Part shown: in pieces, positions 1-8,884 of the stretch
Numbering within the stretch: the first letter of the stretch is position 1
Layout: each line of letters opens with the position of its first letter
Assembly (NCBI GenBank): GCA_965247295.1
Contig: CBDFGQ010000007.1
Coordinates: 310,001-374,000, forward strand
Direction of reading: 5' to 3'
Length of the DNA stretch: 64,000 bases
Source of the DNA: CBDFGQ01 sp965247295
Lineage (GTDB): Bacteria > Chloroflexota > Dehalococcoidia > Lucifugimonadales > JAGWBF01
The notes under the pieces: model-generated
Told to the model about the DNA's origin: nothing
Seen by the model: only the letters and a program-made list of their open reading frames with translations
Database searches by the model: none
Position numbers and translations under genes: made by a program

Positions 1-1
1 G

Positions 2-520
2 ACCCGTCGGGGCTCGCTCGGCTGGAAGGCCCTGTACTTCGGGTCTAGAGGCGTATTTGTCTTCCTGCGGGGAGTGCCCGAGCTTGTCTGGGCCATGATA
101 ATCGTCTTCTTTCTCTCTCCCGGCATACTACCGGGAGCCCTTGCCCTGGGGCTACACAACTACGGCATCCTGGGCAAGCTGTCAGCCGAGCTGGTGGAAG
201 ACGTGGACATGCGCCCCGCCCGGGCCCTACGCGCTTCGGGCGCCGGGGGATTCCAGATGCTGGCCTACGCCATACTTCCCCAGATAATGCCCCAGTTCAC
301 TACCTACCTGCTGTACCGCTGGGAGGTGGTGATTCGTACCACCATCGTAGTCGGGTTCGTCAGCACCGGGGGGCTGGGGCGGGACTTTCGCCTTAGCATG
401 AGCTTCTTCCATTACACCGACGTGGCCCTGCTGCTTATCTGGTACGTTATTCTTGTCATCGGGGTGGACCTGCTGTGCGTCTGGCTGCGGGGTCTGGTCC
501 GTCCTCCTCAGCCCAGATAA
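2..520 (+). CDS. Phosphonate-type ABC transporter permease, C-terminal part (PhnE-like)
   Basis: This is the inner-membrane permease subunit of an ABC importer of the phosphonate/phosphate-ester class (PhnE family). The frame is open to the window edge, so the 5' end is missing; a GTG at 74 lies inside the conserved FLRGVPELVW stretch and is not the real start. Visible parts are a membrane helix around WAMIIVFFL, the cytoplasmic EAA-type loop that contacts the ATPase (ALRASGAGGFQMLAYAILPQ), and two more hydrophobic segments to the C-terminus. About 172 residues are present, against roughly 260-280 for a full permease. Partner ATPase and binding-protein genes would lie upstream, outside the window. 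The substrate cannot be told from this fragment. Confidence 0.85.
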   Translation, partial: TRRGSLGWKALYFGSRGVFVFLRGVPELVWAMIIVFFLSPGILPGALALGLHNYGILGKLSAELVEDVDMRPARALRASGAGGFQMLAYAILPQIMPQFTTYLLYRWEVVIRTTIVVGFVSTGGLGRDFRLSMSFFHYTDVALLLIWYVILVIGVDLLCVWLRGLVRPPQPR

Positions 521-536
521 AAGGCATCCAATGGAG

Positions 537-1385
537 TCAGAACACCTTCATGCCGGCGACATTGGCGCGGATGCTGTAGACGGAGGTACGGGCAGTCACG
601 TAGATGGTGCGGTTGTCCGGCCCACCAAAGGCCACGTTTGCCGGTAGCTCGGGGAACGAGAAGGTGCCCAGGTGCCGGCCACTGGGGTCCACCACCCATA
701 GGCCTCCCCCGCCGGTACAGTAGACGTTACCCTCCACGTCAACCTTCATCCCGTCTGGGCTACCCTCGGCCTCCACCTCCATGTCCACGAAGACGCGGTC
801 GTTTGCCAGCGAGCCGTCGGGCCGAAGGTCGAAGGCCCGTATGTGGCGGCGGTCGGAGTCGTCGATGTAGAGGACCGACTCGTCGGGAGAAAACGCCAGG
901 CCGTTGGGGCGAACGAAGTCGGATACCAGCAAGGTGAGGGCGCCATCTGTGCCGATTCGATAGACCCCGAAGTAGCCCAGCTCCCCCAGGTCGGGGAGGA
1001 TTCCGTAGGGGGGGTCGGTGAAGTAGATACTGCCGCTGGCGTGCACTACCACGTCGTTGGGGCTGTTGAGCCTTTTGCCCTGGTAACGGTCTACCATGGT
1101 CTCCATCCGCCCGTTGGACCCCATGCGGGACACCTGCCTGCCCTCGTGTTCGCAGGCGACCAGCCGCCCCTGGCGATCGTAGGTAAGGCCGTTGGACTGG
1201 CGGCTTGGAGTGATGTGAGGCTCTGTCCTTCCGCCCGGGCTCCAGCGGTAGATAGTGCTGGCAGGGATATCGCTGAAGAGGAGGTACCCGTCTGGGTGCC
1301 AAACGGGTCCCTCGGTAAACTGAAATCCGGTTGCCAGTTGTTCGGGTTCCTGCTCCGTGATGAGGTCAGACATCTTGACCGCCAT
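537..1385 (-). CDS. SMP-30/gluconolactonase family sugar lactone hydrolase
   Basis: This 282-residue protein is a six-bladed propeller lactonase of the SMP-30/gluconolactonase/LRE family, which hydrolyses sugar or other lactones using one divalent metal. Family landmarks are EGPVWHPDGYLLFSDI near residue 25 (metal-ligand Glu), LNSPNDVVVH (Asn/Asp ligands), YFTDPPYG, RPNGLAFSPDE and GSPDGMKVDVEGNVYCT. The ATG at 1385 is preceded by GGAGG with five bases between, so it is preferred over the internal ATG at 1373. The cytoplasmic location is inferred from the lack of a signal peptide. It stands alone, converging with the ABC permease gene. The true lactone substrate is unknown. Confidence 0.85.
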   Translation of the reverse strand: MAVKMSDLITEQEPEQLATGFQFTEGPVWHPDGYLLFSDIPASTIYRWSPGGRTEPHITPSRQSNGLTYDRQGRLVACEHEGRQVSRMGSNGRMETMVDRYQGKRLNSPNDVVVHASGSIYFTDPPYGILPDLGELGYFGVYRIGTDGALTLLVSDFVRPNGLAFSPDESVLYIDDSDRRHIRAFDLRPDGSLANDRVFVDMEVEAEGSPDGMKVDVEGNVYCTGGGGLWVVDPSGRHLGTFSFPELPANVAFGGPDNRTIYVTARTSVYSIRANVAGMKVF

Positions 1386-1567
1386 GTCAACCTCCGGTAT
1401 TTGGCTCTTGAGGGACCGGGGGCTTGTCCTGAGATTGCCGATGGATGAGGAGGGTAATCACTCCCATCCCTTCGACAGGCTCAGGGGAGGCCCTAAACTT
1501 CCTCCATCGAGGGGAGAGGATTTACTCTCCCCCTTAGACGAGATAGAGTCAGAGAGGGGCTGATACC

Positions 1568-1602
1568 CCCCCATCCTAACCTTCCCCCACAAGGGGGGAA
1601 GG
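1568..1602. repeat. Intergenic hairpin repeat, copy 1
   Basis: In the 300-base gap between the lactonase start and the monooxygenase stop lies a C-rich block followed by a 9-bp perfect stem (CCTTCCCCC, loop ACAAG, GGGGGAAGG at 1580-1602). An inverted copy with the same CCCCCATCCTAA flank lies at 8708-8742. The rest of the gap is degenerate C/G-rich sequence with more short palindromic pieces (for example 1473-1515) and no open frame. The hairpin sits downstream of the leftward monooxygenase gene and could terminate it, but there is no T-run, so a dispersed REP-like element is more likely. Confidence 0.6.
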
Positions 1603-1692
1603 AGTACTCACGGGAATGTCCGTGTTCTTCTCCGTGCCGCCGCGACTGAAGCAGGAATCAACGTACGTGATCGGTACGTCTGGTTAGCGTCC

Positions 1693-2908
1693 CTACTCGT
1701 AGGGCTGGAGCTTGATCTCGTGCAGGGCCGGGATGACCTCTTTGCCCAACAGCTCGATGGACCGCATCACGTCCGCATGGGCCATGTCCCCTTCGTTGCC
1801 GTAGATGTGCAGGTAACCGGGGCTGAGGCGGTCTATGACGTCCGATAGCTTCCGCGTCACCGTCTCCGGGGTACCCACTATGATGTTGTTGACTTTTTGG
1901 AGCTGCTCATAGGACAACCCGACCCCCCGACCCCCCGACCCCCAGACCCCCAGAGCCGACCACGTTGCCTGTGGGGCGCTGAGCCTTGACTTTAACGGCC
2001 TCGCGGGACTGGTAACCGGGCGGGTCGGTATGCTCCCTGGGTCCCCGGTTGCGGTGACCTATGGTCCACATAAATGTCCGTCCGATCTCCTCGGCCTTCT
2101 CGTCGGTGTCCGCTACCAGAACCCGCAGAAGGTAGCCGAAGTGCTCCGGCCCGGCCTTGAATCCCACCTCGCGTGCTGTATCTATGTAGACCTGCTTCAA
2201 CCACTCGGTGGTGTCCACGATGGCGCCGAGGTTCATATAGGGGTGCTGGTGCTTGGCCGCCCACACCACGCTCTCGGGGCTGCCCGTTCCGGGGAACCAG
2301 ATGTCGGGGTGAGGCTTCTGCATGGGCAGCACCCACGGGTTTACCGCCCTGTACTGATAATACTTGCCCTCGTAGCGGAACGGGCCCGGCTCGGTCCAAC
2401 ACTTGATGATGAGGTCGTGGGCCTCCTCGAACCGCTCCCGGTTCTCGTTGGGGTCGATACCGCTCAAGAGGGTCTCAACGGCGGTGCCCCGGACGAAGCC
2501 CGAGATGATCCTTCCGCCCGAGTAGCAGTCCAACATGGCGATCTCTTCGGCCATCCTTATGGGGTCATTGACGGCGATAATGTTTCCCAGGATGGCTATC
2601 TTGGTGTTCTTGGTGATCTTGGAGATGACCGCGGCATCCAGGTTCACCGACGGCTTCATGCACCAGTAGGAGGCGTGGTGCTCGTTGCTCATGATACCGT
2701 CGAAGCCGACCTCGTCGGCCAGGATGTACTGCTCGTGGTACTCGTTATACAGTACGTGGGCTTTCTGCGGGTCGAAGTAGGTGTTGGGGAACCCAAGGCG
2801 CCCGGAATCGTACTTTTCCAGGTCTTCGTCGCCGACGGGGCCGTAGGGCTGTTCCGAGAACCAGTAGACCTCTACCTTGTCCTTGGGTCGTGGTAGCTGC
2901 TCAACCAT
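1693..2908 (-). pseudogene. Luciferase-like flavin-dependent monooxygenase, frame broken at a G-rich repeat
   Basis: This is a bacterial luciferase-like monooxygenase (LLM family, FMN-dependent oxidation of organic substrates). The main frame starts at ATG 2908, behind GGGAGG, and reads VEVYWFSEQPYG, DGIMSNEHH, ILGNIIAVNDPIRMAEEIAMLD and GGRIISGFVRGT, all typical of the family, down to the conserved REAVKVKAQRPTGNVVG. It then enters an 8-base G-rich tandem repeat (1914-1953) and stops at 1907. The missing C-terminal 70 or so residues (YEQLQKVNNIIVGTPETV through LLGKEVIPALHE) continue in another frame to 1693. Both parts are well preserved, so the break is recent, switchable or a sequencing error. 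It follows the alpha/beta hydrolase gene by 52 bases, likely in one transcript. The annotation extends over both pieces. Confidence 0.8.
1914..1953 (-). repeat. 8-base tandem repeat inside the monooxygenase gene
   Basis: Four near-identical 8-mers (two CTGGGGGT and two CGGGGGGT on the minus strand) span 1922-1953, with a degenerate fifth unit at 1914-1921. Each unit shifts the frame by two bases. Going by the two coding frames on either side, one extra unit, or two fewer, would rejoin them into a single full-length protein. The tract replaces a short variable linker in the protein. Confidence 0.8.
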
Positions 2909-2960
2909 CGCTACCTCCCGAGTGGGATTTGCTGTAGTATAGCACGGCCCAACACGGCCA

Positions 2961-3743
2961 TCATAGCTTCGAGAGAAAGCCCAGGGCCGCGTCGAGGAAC
3001 TCCTGAGGCTTCTCGATCTGGGGGGAATGGCCACACTCGTCTATGACGTTGAGGATGGAGCCTTCCAGGACCTGGTGGTATATCTCGCCGCAGGTCAGCG
3101 GGACTATGCCGTCCTGCCGTCCCCAGATGATTAGGGCGGGCAATCGTGCTAGCTTCAAGTAGTCCGGCAGGTTGGGGTTGTGCATGTACGGCTTCCAGCA
3201 GAGGCGGGACGCCATCTCCCTGTTGCGCCACAGGACGTCCTGCTGCTCCTGCGTGGGGTCCTCCGGCGTGGGTGCCTTGCTGATGTCGTAATAGGCGAGT
3301 TTCTGCGTGTCCTCTGGGGATACCATGAGCACCTCGGCGATCGCCCCCACCTGGGGCTTGATGCCCACCGCATTCACCAGCACAAGCCCCTTGAGCCGAT
3401 GGGGACACATGGCCGCTATCTCCGCCGCTATCCAGCCCCCCATCGAGAATCCCATCAGAGACACCTTCTCCAGCCCCATCTTGTCCAGTAGCGCGAGATA
3501 AAAGTGGGCCACGTCGGTAATGGTGCCGACCCAGGGCGGCCGCTCCGACCCGTCGTAGCCGGGATGGGATGAGGCATACACCGTGAAATGCTGAGACAGG
3601 GCCTCGTGGTAGGCCATCCAGCCAGGATTGCCCCGGGCCCCGTGCAGGATCATGAGGGGCGCTCCCCTGCCCCCCTTCAGTATCTGAGTTCTAGCTCCCG
3701 CTACCTCGACGTACTCTTCCGTCCAGCTCTGTGTCGTCGTCAT
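2961..3743 (-). CDS. Alpha/beta-fold hydrolase
   Basis: This is a 260-residue cytoplasmic serine hydrolase of the alpha/beta fold, resembling carbon-carbon bond hydrolases and esterases of aromatic-ring breakdown. Visible motifs are the oxyanion-hole segment ILHGARGNPGW near residue 30, the nucleophile elbow LMGFSMGGW near residue 105, the acid in WGRQDGIVP near residue 205 and the catalytic His in DECGHSPQIEKP near residue 235. The frame is open further upstream, but the start is placed at ATG 3743 (MTTTQSW), which has GGGAG just upstream. The luciferase-like monooxygenase gene lies 52 bases downstream, so the two probably act in the same catabolic route. The substrate is unknown. Confidence 0.85.
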   Translation of the reverse strand: MTTTQSWTEEYVEVAGARTQILKGGRGAPLMILHGARGNPGWMAYHEALSQHFTVYASSHPGYDGSERPPWVGTITDVAHFYLALLDKMGLEKVSLMGFSMGGWIAAEIAAMCPHRLKGLVLVNAVGIKPQVGAIAEVLMVSPEDTQKLAYYDISKAPTPEDPTQEQQDVLWRNREMASRLCWKPYMHNPNLPDYLKLARLPALIIWGRQDGIVPLTCGEIYHQVLEGSILNVIDECGHSPQIEKPQEFLDAALGFLSKL

Positions 3744-4052
3744 GTAGCTACTCCCTCTTGCCGTAAAGGGCTGGCCGCACTGTCGGTCGTGTATTTGCAC
3801 CGGTGAAGGAATCAACGCCCGCAGCAGGCCGCGGTGGACAAGCTGAAGTTTGGCGGAGCCAGGATGGTTTGTCAAGAGAATGCCACGGGGAGAGGTTGCC
3901 AACCGGGGTTGGGAGGAATAGGATAATTTATGGTGGAATAGACTTGGGACGATTGAGCCAGTCGTTGGACGGTCCACTGACGACCACCCCTGGGGGGTGG
4001 CATAATTTATACCCGCGTACCGGCGGCACAGGGTGCTCGCGGGTGTAGTGGA
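3744..4052. other. Intergenic region between divergent hydrolase and MFS genes
   Basis: No gene is seen in these 309 bases. The region separates divergent genes and must hold promoters for both. Two AT-rich blocks sharing ATAATTTAT occur near 3923 and 4003, but neither has a -35 box at convincing spacing. Confidence 0.4.
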
Positions 4053-5381
4053 ATGGCGTGGAGCGGTGCCTTGGCACAATTAGGCGAGCATCTGGGCCCC
4101 CTTAAACGTGTAGGGGGCCTTTACTACGGGTGGTGGCTGGTGGGCGTCGCTGCCTTGGTGATGACCACAGCCATCGTTCCTGTCTTCTACGGTATGGCAG
4201 CCTGGTTTCCTGTGCTGGAGAGCCGCTTTGCTTGGAGCCGAGCGCAAATATCGTGGGCCTTCTCCCTTACGCGGGTGGAGGGCACCGTCATGGGTCCCGT
4301 GGCCGGCTATCTCATCGACAAAATGGGGCCGCGGACGATGGTGCTGATCGGTATGACGACCATGGGCGCCGGCTTCCTCCTGTTCAGCCAGGTCCATAAT
4401 CTGTGGCAGTTCTACCTTGCCTTCCTCGTCATGAGCATGGGGGCGGGGGTGGGCACCTGGTTGCCCGTGACAACCGTTCTCAACAACTGGTTCGTGCGGC
4501 GGCGGGCTACGGCCTTGTCCTGGGCGATGTCTTTGTCTGCCGCCGCCGGCATATTGCTGTTGCCACTCTTGGCCTGGGGCATAGAGCCGGGGGACCGCTG
4601 GCGGGCCGTGGCGGCGGGGATCGGCGTGTTGGTCATCGTTCTGGCCTTACCAATATCCCGCGTGATACGTAACCGGCCCGAAGACTATGGGCTGCGTCCC
4701 GATGGAGGTCCGCTTGGGGGACCGGAGTCATCGGCAGCCCCGGCGGATACCCAGCAGTCGAGGCCGGCGGAATGGGGATTCACCTGGCAGGAGGCCGTAC
4801 GCACCCGGGCCTTCTGGCTGATCACTATAGGCCATTCCTGTTCCTCGACCGTCATTGTGACCCTGATGGTACACCTGGGTCCTATGCTTAACCTGGACCG
4901 GGGGCTCCCCTTGCAGACCGTCGGTTGGGTAGTGTCCACCTACCTGGCGGTGGCCGCGGTATCTACCCTTACGGCAGGCTACATAGGGGACCGGGTGCCC
5001 ATTCGAGTCGCCATCTTCTGGTTCTCTATGATCCAGACGGTGGCCATCGTCGTCCTTCTGCTAAGCAACAGCGCCCCCCTGGCCTTTCTCTACGCGGTGC
5101 TTGCGGGAATCGGCTTCGGGGGTCGTATGCCGCTTACCACGGCCATCCGGGGCGTCTACTTCGGCCGCAGGGCCTTCGCCAGCATAACCGGAATGAGCAT
5201 GATGCCCCAGAACATTTTCATGTTCGCCCTGCCCATCTTTGCCGGGTACATGTTCGACTTCACCGGAAGCTATAACGTGCCGTTCATCACTCTGGCGGTG
5301 CTCAGCTTCCTGGGCTCCTGGCTTTTCCTGCTGCTTGGGGATCCCCGGCCCGTGCCACCCTCCTGCCGGACTTCAATATAG
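4053..5381 (+). CDS. MFS transporter
   Basis: This is a 442-residue major facilitator superfamily membrane transporter with about twelve hydrophobic segments in two halves joined by a cytoplasmic linker (around residues 215-245, rich in Pro, Ala and Ser). The segment YYGWWLVGVAALVM near residue 25 and the loop DKMGPRTMVLIG after TM2 resemble the oxalate/formate and monocarboxylate branches of the superfamily. It is likely to move a small organic acid, which would fit the surrounding catabolic genes; that is inference. The ribosome-binding site at ATG 4053 is weak, and a TTG at 4071 is an alternative start. Confidence 0.85.
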   Translation: MAWSGALAQLGEHLGPLKRVGGLYYGWWLVGVAALVMTTAIVPVFYGMAAWFPVLESRFAWSRAQISWAFSLTRVEGTVMGPVAGYLIDKMGPRTMVLIGMTTMGAGFLLFSQVHNLWQFYLAFLVMSMGAGVGTWLPVTTVLNNWFVRRRATALSWAMSLSAAAGILLLPLLAWGIEPGDRWRAVAAGIGVLVIVLALPISRVIRNRPEDYGLRPDGGPLGGPESSAAPADTQQSRPAEWGFTWQEAVRTRAFWLITIGHSCSSTVIVTLMVHLGPMLNLDRGLPLQTVGWVVSTYLAVAAVSTLTAGYIGDRVPIRVAIFWFSMIQTVAIVVLLLSNSAPLAFLYAVLAGIGFGGRMPLTTAIRGVYFGRRAFASITGMSMMPQNIFMFALPIFAGYMFDFTGSYNVPFITLAVLSFLGSWLFLLLGDPRPVPPSCRTSI

Positions 5382-5444
5382 ACCGGTGGACTTCTCCTCA
5401 GAGGCAGGGCACGCCTTAGTGTTCCGACGTTTGGGAGTCCTCGT

Positions 5445-6140
5445 TCATGCCTGGTCCAACGTAAGGCGAACGGTGGCGAAAATGTTTTCGAACATCTCCC
5501 GGGTGAGGCGGCCCGTCTGGGTGTTCTGCTGGCTGGGGTGGTACGAGGCAATGAGCCGGACTCCGTCGGGCAGGGAGTGGGCAGCCCCGTGGCCGAAGCG
5601 AGGCCGCGGTGTTGGGAGGTGCTTACCCGAGGGCGCGAGCTCGCTCCATGCGGCCAGATAGGAGTCGAAGGCGATCTTCCCCAGGGCCACCACTATCCGC
5701 ATCCTCTGGAGAAGTCTCAGCTCCCGTACAAGATACGGCCGGCAGGCGTGGAGTTCCTCCCGGAGGGGCTTGTTGGCCGGCGGAGCGCAGCGCAGGGCGG
5801 CCGTGACATAAACGTCCCTCACGGCCAGGCCGTCGTCACGGTGAGCTGACGTGGGCTGGTTGGCGAACCCGAACTTGTGCAGGGTACCGTATACCCAGTC
5901 GCCGCTGCGGTCTCCCGTGAACATGCGGCCGGTGCGGTTTCCGCCGTGGGCTGCCGGGGCCAGGCCCACCAGCACTACCCTGGCTCCGGGGTCTCCAAAG
6001 CCAGGCAAGGGCCGCCCCCAGTACTCGGACTCCCGGTACATGCGTCTCTTGGTCCGGGCCACCATCTCACGGTATTCCACCAGACGGGGGCACCTGGTGC
6101 AGGTGATAATCTCGCGGTTCAGCCCTTCAAGATCGGTCAA
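5445..6140 (-). CDS. Uracil-DNA glycosylase, family 5 (UdgB-like)
   Basis: This protein removes uracil and other deaminated bases from DNA in base-excision repair. It has the family-5 signature GLAPAAHGGNRTGRMFTGD near residue 80, which lacks the acidic residue of family-4 enzymes, and the C-terminal SYHPSQQNTQTGR motif. Four cysteines fit a [4Fe-4S] cluster: CTRC near residue 15, one in RCAPP and one in HACRPYL. The frame is open to 6170, but a perfect TATAAT -10 on this strand (6176-6181) would start transcription at about that ATG. TTG 6140 (MTDLEGLNREI), with AAGGAG nine bases upstream, is therefore preferred, giving 231 residues. It is divergent from the M28 peptidase gene. Confidence 0.88.
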   Translation of the reverse strand: MTDLEGLNREIITCTRCPRLVEYREMVARTKRRMYRESEYWGRPLPGFGDPGARVVLVGLAPAAHGGNRTGRMFTGDRSGDWVYGTLHKFGFANQPTSAHRDDGLAVRDVYVTAALRCAPPANKPLREELHACRPYLVRELRLLQRMRIVVALGKIAFDSYLAAWSELAPSGKHLPTPRPRFGHGAAHSLPDGVRLIASYHPSQQNTQTGRLTREMFENIFATVRLTLDQA

Positions 6141-6254
6141 AACTGGACTCCTTCGGTGGGGGAACCTCATCTGGTATTATACCCCGGAGACTGCTGGGTA
6201 TTTGACACGGTGGCGGTCCGTTGCGCCGCGGTAACTCTATTTGCGGGGGTGCCC

Positions 6255-7202
6255 ATGGGGCCGGAGGAGGTAGCAACCCTGGTCGGTCTTGTAGACGAGG
6301 GTAGGCTGCGAGGGCATGTGGAATTCCTGGCCAGTGGTGAGCGTCGCGCCCAGGGTAGCTCGGCGCACCACGGAGAGGCGGCAGAGTACGTATTCAGCCA
6401 GCTTGAATGCCTTGGGCTGGAGACCAGGCGTCAGACTTTCGATGCGAGTCTCCGCCAGGGAGTAAACGTCATTGGCTCGCTGGACCCGGTGCCTTGCGGG
6501 ACAGGGAGCTCTGCCGGAACGGGCCGTCGCCTCCTGGTTTCCGCTCATTACGACACGGTGTCAGGGTCGCCGGGGGCCGACGATAACGCCAGCGGTCTGG
6601 CGGCGATGCTGGAATGTGCTCGCGTACTTTCAAAGGCGAGGCCCGAGAGGGCGGTCGACTTTGTGGCCTTCGACATGGAGGAGAAGCAGCCGGAGGGTGG
6701 GGCGCTGCTGGGCAGCACCGCCTTCGTCCGAGACCTGTCGAAAAGGGTGGGCAGACGCGGCGGGAAGGACGTCTACGAGGGTGTGTACAACCTGGAAATG
6801 GTGGGCTACACCTCCGGTCCGGGGACCCAGGTCCATCCCCCGGGGTTCCGGTTCCTGTTTCCCCGCATCTACGATAGGGTGCGGCGGAGGGAATTCCGCG
6901 GGGACTTCGTTACGGTGGTGGCGCGGGGGCCCAGCATTAGAATAGGCCGCATATTCCAGCGTACCGCAGGGCAGTGGGTCCCGAACCTGCGGATGCTGCT
7001 ACTGCCGGACATCTTTCGTAGTGACCACTCTCCCTTCTGGCTGGCGGGCATCCCGGCCATCATGATCACAGACACGGCAAACTTTCGCAACCCCCATTAC
7101 CATCGTGCGTCGGACACTCCGGGTACCTTGGACTACGGGTTCCTGGGCAACGTAACAAGGGCCCTGGCGGCCACCCTGGCGTCCCATGGGGACCCGGCCT
7201 GA
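6255..7202 (+). CDS. M28-family zinc aminopeptidase
   Basis: This 315-residue metallopeptidase has the M28 di-zinc site: the His/Asp ligand VSAHYDTVSGSPGADDNASG near residue 100, the catalytic Glu and ligand in AFDMEEKQPEGG near residue 140, NLEMVGY near residue 185, and the last ligand in NPHYHRASDTPGTLDY near residue 290. It probably removes N-terminal residues from peptides, or acts on a peptide-like conjugate. The frame stays open far upstream, but that part overlaps the glycosylase gene and has no family similarity, so ATG 6255 (MGPEEVATLV, behind GGGGGTG) is chosen. There is no signal peptide, although many M28 enzymes are secreted. Confidence 0.85.
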   Translation: MGPEEVATLVGLVDEGRLRGHVEFLASGERRAQGSSAHHGEAAEYVFSQLECLGLETRRQTFDASLRQGVNVIGSLDPVPCGTGSSAGTGRRLLVSAHYDTVSGSPGADDNASGLAAMLECARVLSKARPERAVDFVAFDMEEKQPEGGALLGSTAFVRDLSKRVGRRGGKDVYEGVYNLEMVGYTSGPGTQVHPPGFRFLFPRIYDRVRRREFRGDFVTVVARGPSIRIGRIFQRTAGQWVPNLRMLLLPDIFRSDHSPFWLAGIPAIMITDTANFRNPHYHRASDTPGTLDYGFLGNVTRALAATLASHGDPA

Positions 7203-7219
7203 GCACCATCCATTTCTCT

Positions 7220-8641
7220 TTAAATTGGAGGCCCCATGGTGTGCCAGGGGGTGCTCCGCTCGTAAGCATGGGCCACTTTCAGCACGGTCTCCTCGTCGAA
7301 GGCCCGTCCCACTATCTGTAGGCCCATGGGCAGAGGGGGCTGCGAGGAGGTGAAGCCGCATGGGATGGATACGGCCGGCACTCCGGCCAGGTTGAAGGGC
7401 GTCGTGAAACTCCTCCGTCCCAAATGGTCTGCCCTGACCTCCTCCTTGCTTCCTATTCCGGCGCTGGTCCGTAGCTTTGAGGCCGAGATAGACGAAGCTG
7501 GAAGCACCAGCACGTCCACCTTTTCCAATGCATCCAGGACCTGCCGTCGGAGCAGCACACGCAGCTTCTGGGCCTTGTAATACGCTTGGGCCGGCATGAT
7601 GCTGCCCACCAGCTGCCGGATCTGGATATTGTGGTCGTAGTCTTTCAGACGCTCCTTAATCCAGGGTCGGTGCACGGCAGCTATCTCCGTCTGGGCGATG
7701 GGGGTGTAGATGAAGGCACTGTATGGGGCCAGAGGGAGTGACACGTCCTCCACGGCCGCTCCCAGTTCCCCGAGGTGGGCGATGGCCTTGACAACGCCGT
7801 CCGTTATATCCGGCTCGACCCCCTCGTTGTGTACCCGCTCCGATATGACCCCCACCTTCACGCCTCTTATATCGCCGTCCAGGGCCCGAGCGTAGTCCGG
7901 GACCGGGGCGTCCCAGGTGTAGGGGTCATGGGGGTCGTGGCCCGCGATGGCGCCCAGGGTCATGGCGCAGTCCTCGACCGTGCGGGAGATGGGCCCACCG
8001 ATGTCCATTGACCAGACCGCGCCGAGCATTCCATGGCGGCTCACCCTGCCGTAGCTTGGGCGCAACCCCACCACGCCGCAGAATGCGCCTGGGCCCCTTA
8101 TAGAGCCGCCGGTGTCCTCTCCCAGGGATGTGGCGCACAAAAACGCGGCCGTGGCCGCTCCGGAGCCACCGCTGGAGGTGCCGGGCGTCCTCTCCAGGTC
8201 CCAGGGGTTGCGGGGAGTCCCGAAGGGATAGACGAGGGCGTCGCCCATGGCGAACTCGCTCATGTTCAGCTTGCCCAGCAGGATGGCACCAGCCTCCTTG
8301 AGGTTGGATATCACGGTAGCGTCCTCGTGGGGCACAAAGTCCTCAAGGATCGTGGAGCCGCCGGTGGTGCGAATTCCATTGGTGTTGAACTGGTCCTTCA
8401 CGCTCACGGGAATTCCGTGCATGGGCCCCAGATAGTTGCCGCCGGCTATGTTCCGCTCGGCCTCCCTGGCAGCCTGTAGGGCCTCCTCCCGGCATACCGT
8501 GATGTAGGAGTTCAGTTTGCCGTCCACGGCGTCAATGCGTTCCAGGTAGGCCTGTACCGCCTCAACTGGAGATACCTCCCTCCTCTGGATAAGCTTGGAA
8601 AGCTCACTGGCCGACAGGAAAGGTATGTCCGACTTCTCCAT
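7220..8641 (-). CDS. Amidase (amidase-signature family)
   Basis: This 473-residue hydrolase cleaves carboxylic amide bonds with the Ser-cisSer-Lys triad of the amidase-signature family. The Lys lies in PVSVKDQFNTNG (near residue 80), the cis-Ser in PGTSSGGSGAATAAF (near residue 155) and the nucleophile in GEDTGGSIRGP (near residue 178). It is GatA-like in sequence, but no gatB or gatC is nearby and the region is catabolic, so a free-standing amidase is more likely than a Glu-tRNA amidotransferase subunit. ATG 8641 has AAGGAG six bases upstream. It converges with the M28 peptidase gene, with 17 bases between stops. Confidence 0.9.
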   Translation of the reverse strand: MEKSDIPFLSASELSKLIQRREVSPVEAVQAYLERIDAVDGKLNSYITVCREEALQAAREAERNIAGGNYLGPMHGIPVSVKDQFNTNGIRTTGGSTILEDFVPHEDATVISNLKEAGAILLGKLNMSEFAMGDALVYPFGTPRNPWDLERTPGTSSGGSGAATAAFLCATSLGEDTGGSIRGPGAFCGVVGLRPSYGRVSRHGMLGAVWSMDIGGPISRTVEDCAMTLGAIAGHDPHDPYTWDAPVPDYARALDGDIRGVKVGVISERVHNEGVEPDITDGVVKAIAHLGELGAAVEDVSLPLAPYSAFIYTPIAQTEIAAVHRPWIKERLKDYDHNIQIRQLVGSIMPAQAYYKAQKLRVLLRRQVLDALEKVDVLVLPASSISASKLRTSAGIGSKEEVRADHLGRRSFTTPFNLAGVPAVSIPCGFTSSQPPLPMGLQIVGRAFDEETVLKVAHAYERSTPWHTMGPPI

Positions 8642-8707
8642 GGCAACTCCTTCAGGACTGGGTTGAGGTCTGCTGTGTCCCTTCCGCGGGGATGGAGGAG
8701 AGCAGTT

Positions 8708-8742
8708 CCTTCCCCCTCATTGGGGGAAGGTTAGGATGGGGG
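8708..8742. repeat. Intergenic hairpin repeat, copy 2 (inverted)
   Basis: This is the inverted copy of the element at 1568-1602: a 9-bp stem (CCTTCCCCC, loop TCATT, GGGGGAAGG at 8708-8730) followed by TTAGGATGGGGG. It lies in the 243-base gap between the amidase start and the stop of the FMN-binding protein gene. The remainder of that gap (8743-8820) holds further short C/G-rich palindromes, similar to those around 1480-1550, and no gene. Confidence 0.6.
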
Positions 8743-8884
8743 TGGTCACCCCCCTCATCCTTCGGCACGCCCGGCACAGGCTCTCGGTCCCCCTTCCCAC
8801 CGGGGGAGAGGAAGTAATCCTATGTCCGATGTAAGTGGCGGGGTGGCTCGATATGCTGGAGGTCTAGGGCACGCCGGCTTTGGG

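Noticed and set aside
5877..6254. Upstream 126-codon extension of the M28 peptidase frame
   Set aside because: It overlaps the glycosylase gene on the other strand, has no family similarity and no ribosome-binding site; ATG 6255 fits the family.
7220..8641. GatA subunit of the Glu-tRNA(Gln) amidotransferase
   Set aside because: The amidase signature is shared, but gatB and gatC are absent nearby and the context is catabolic.
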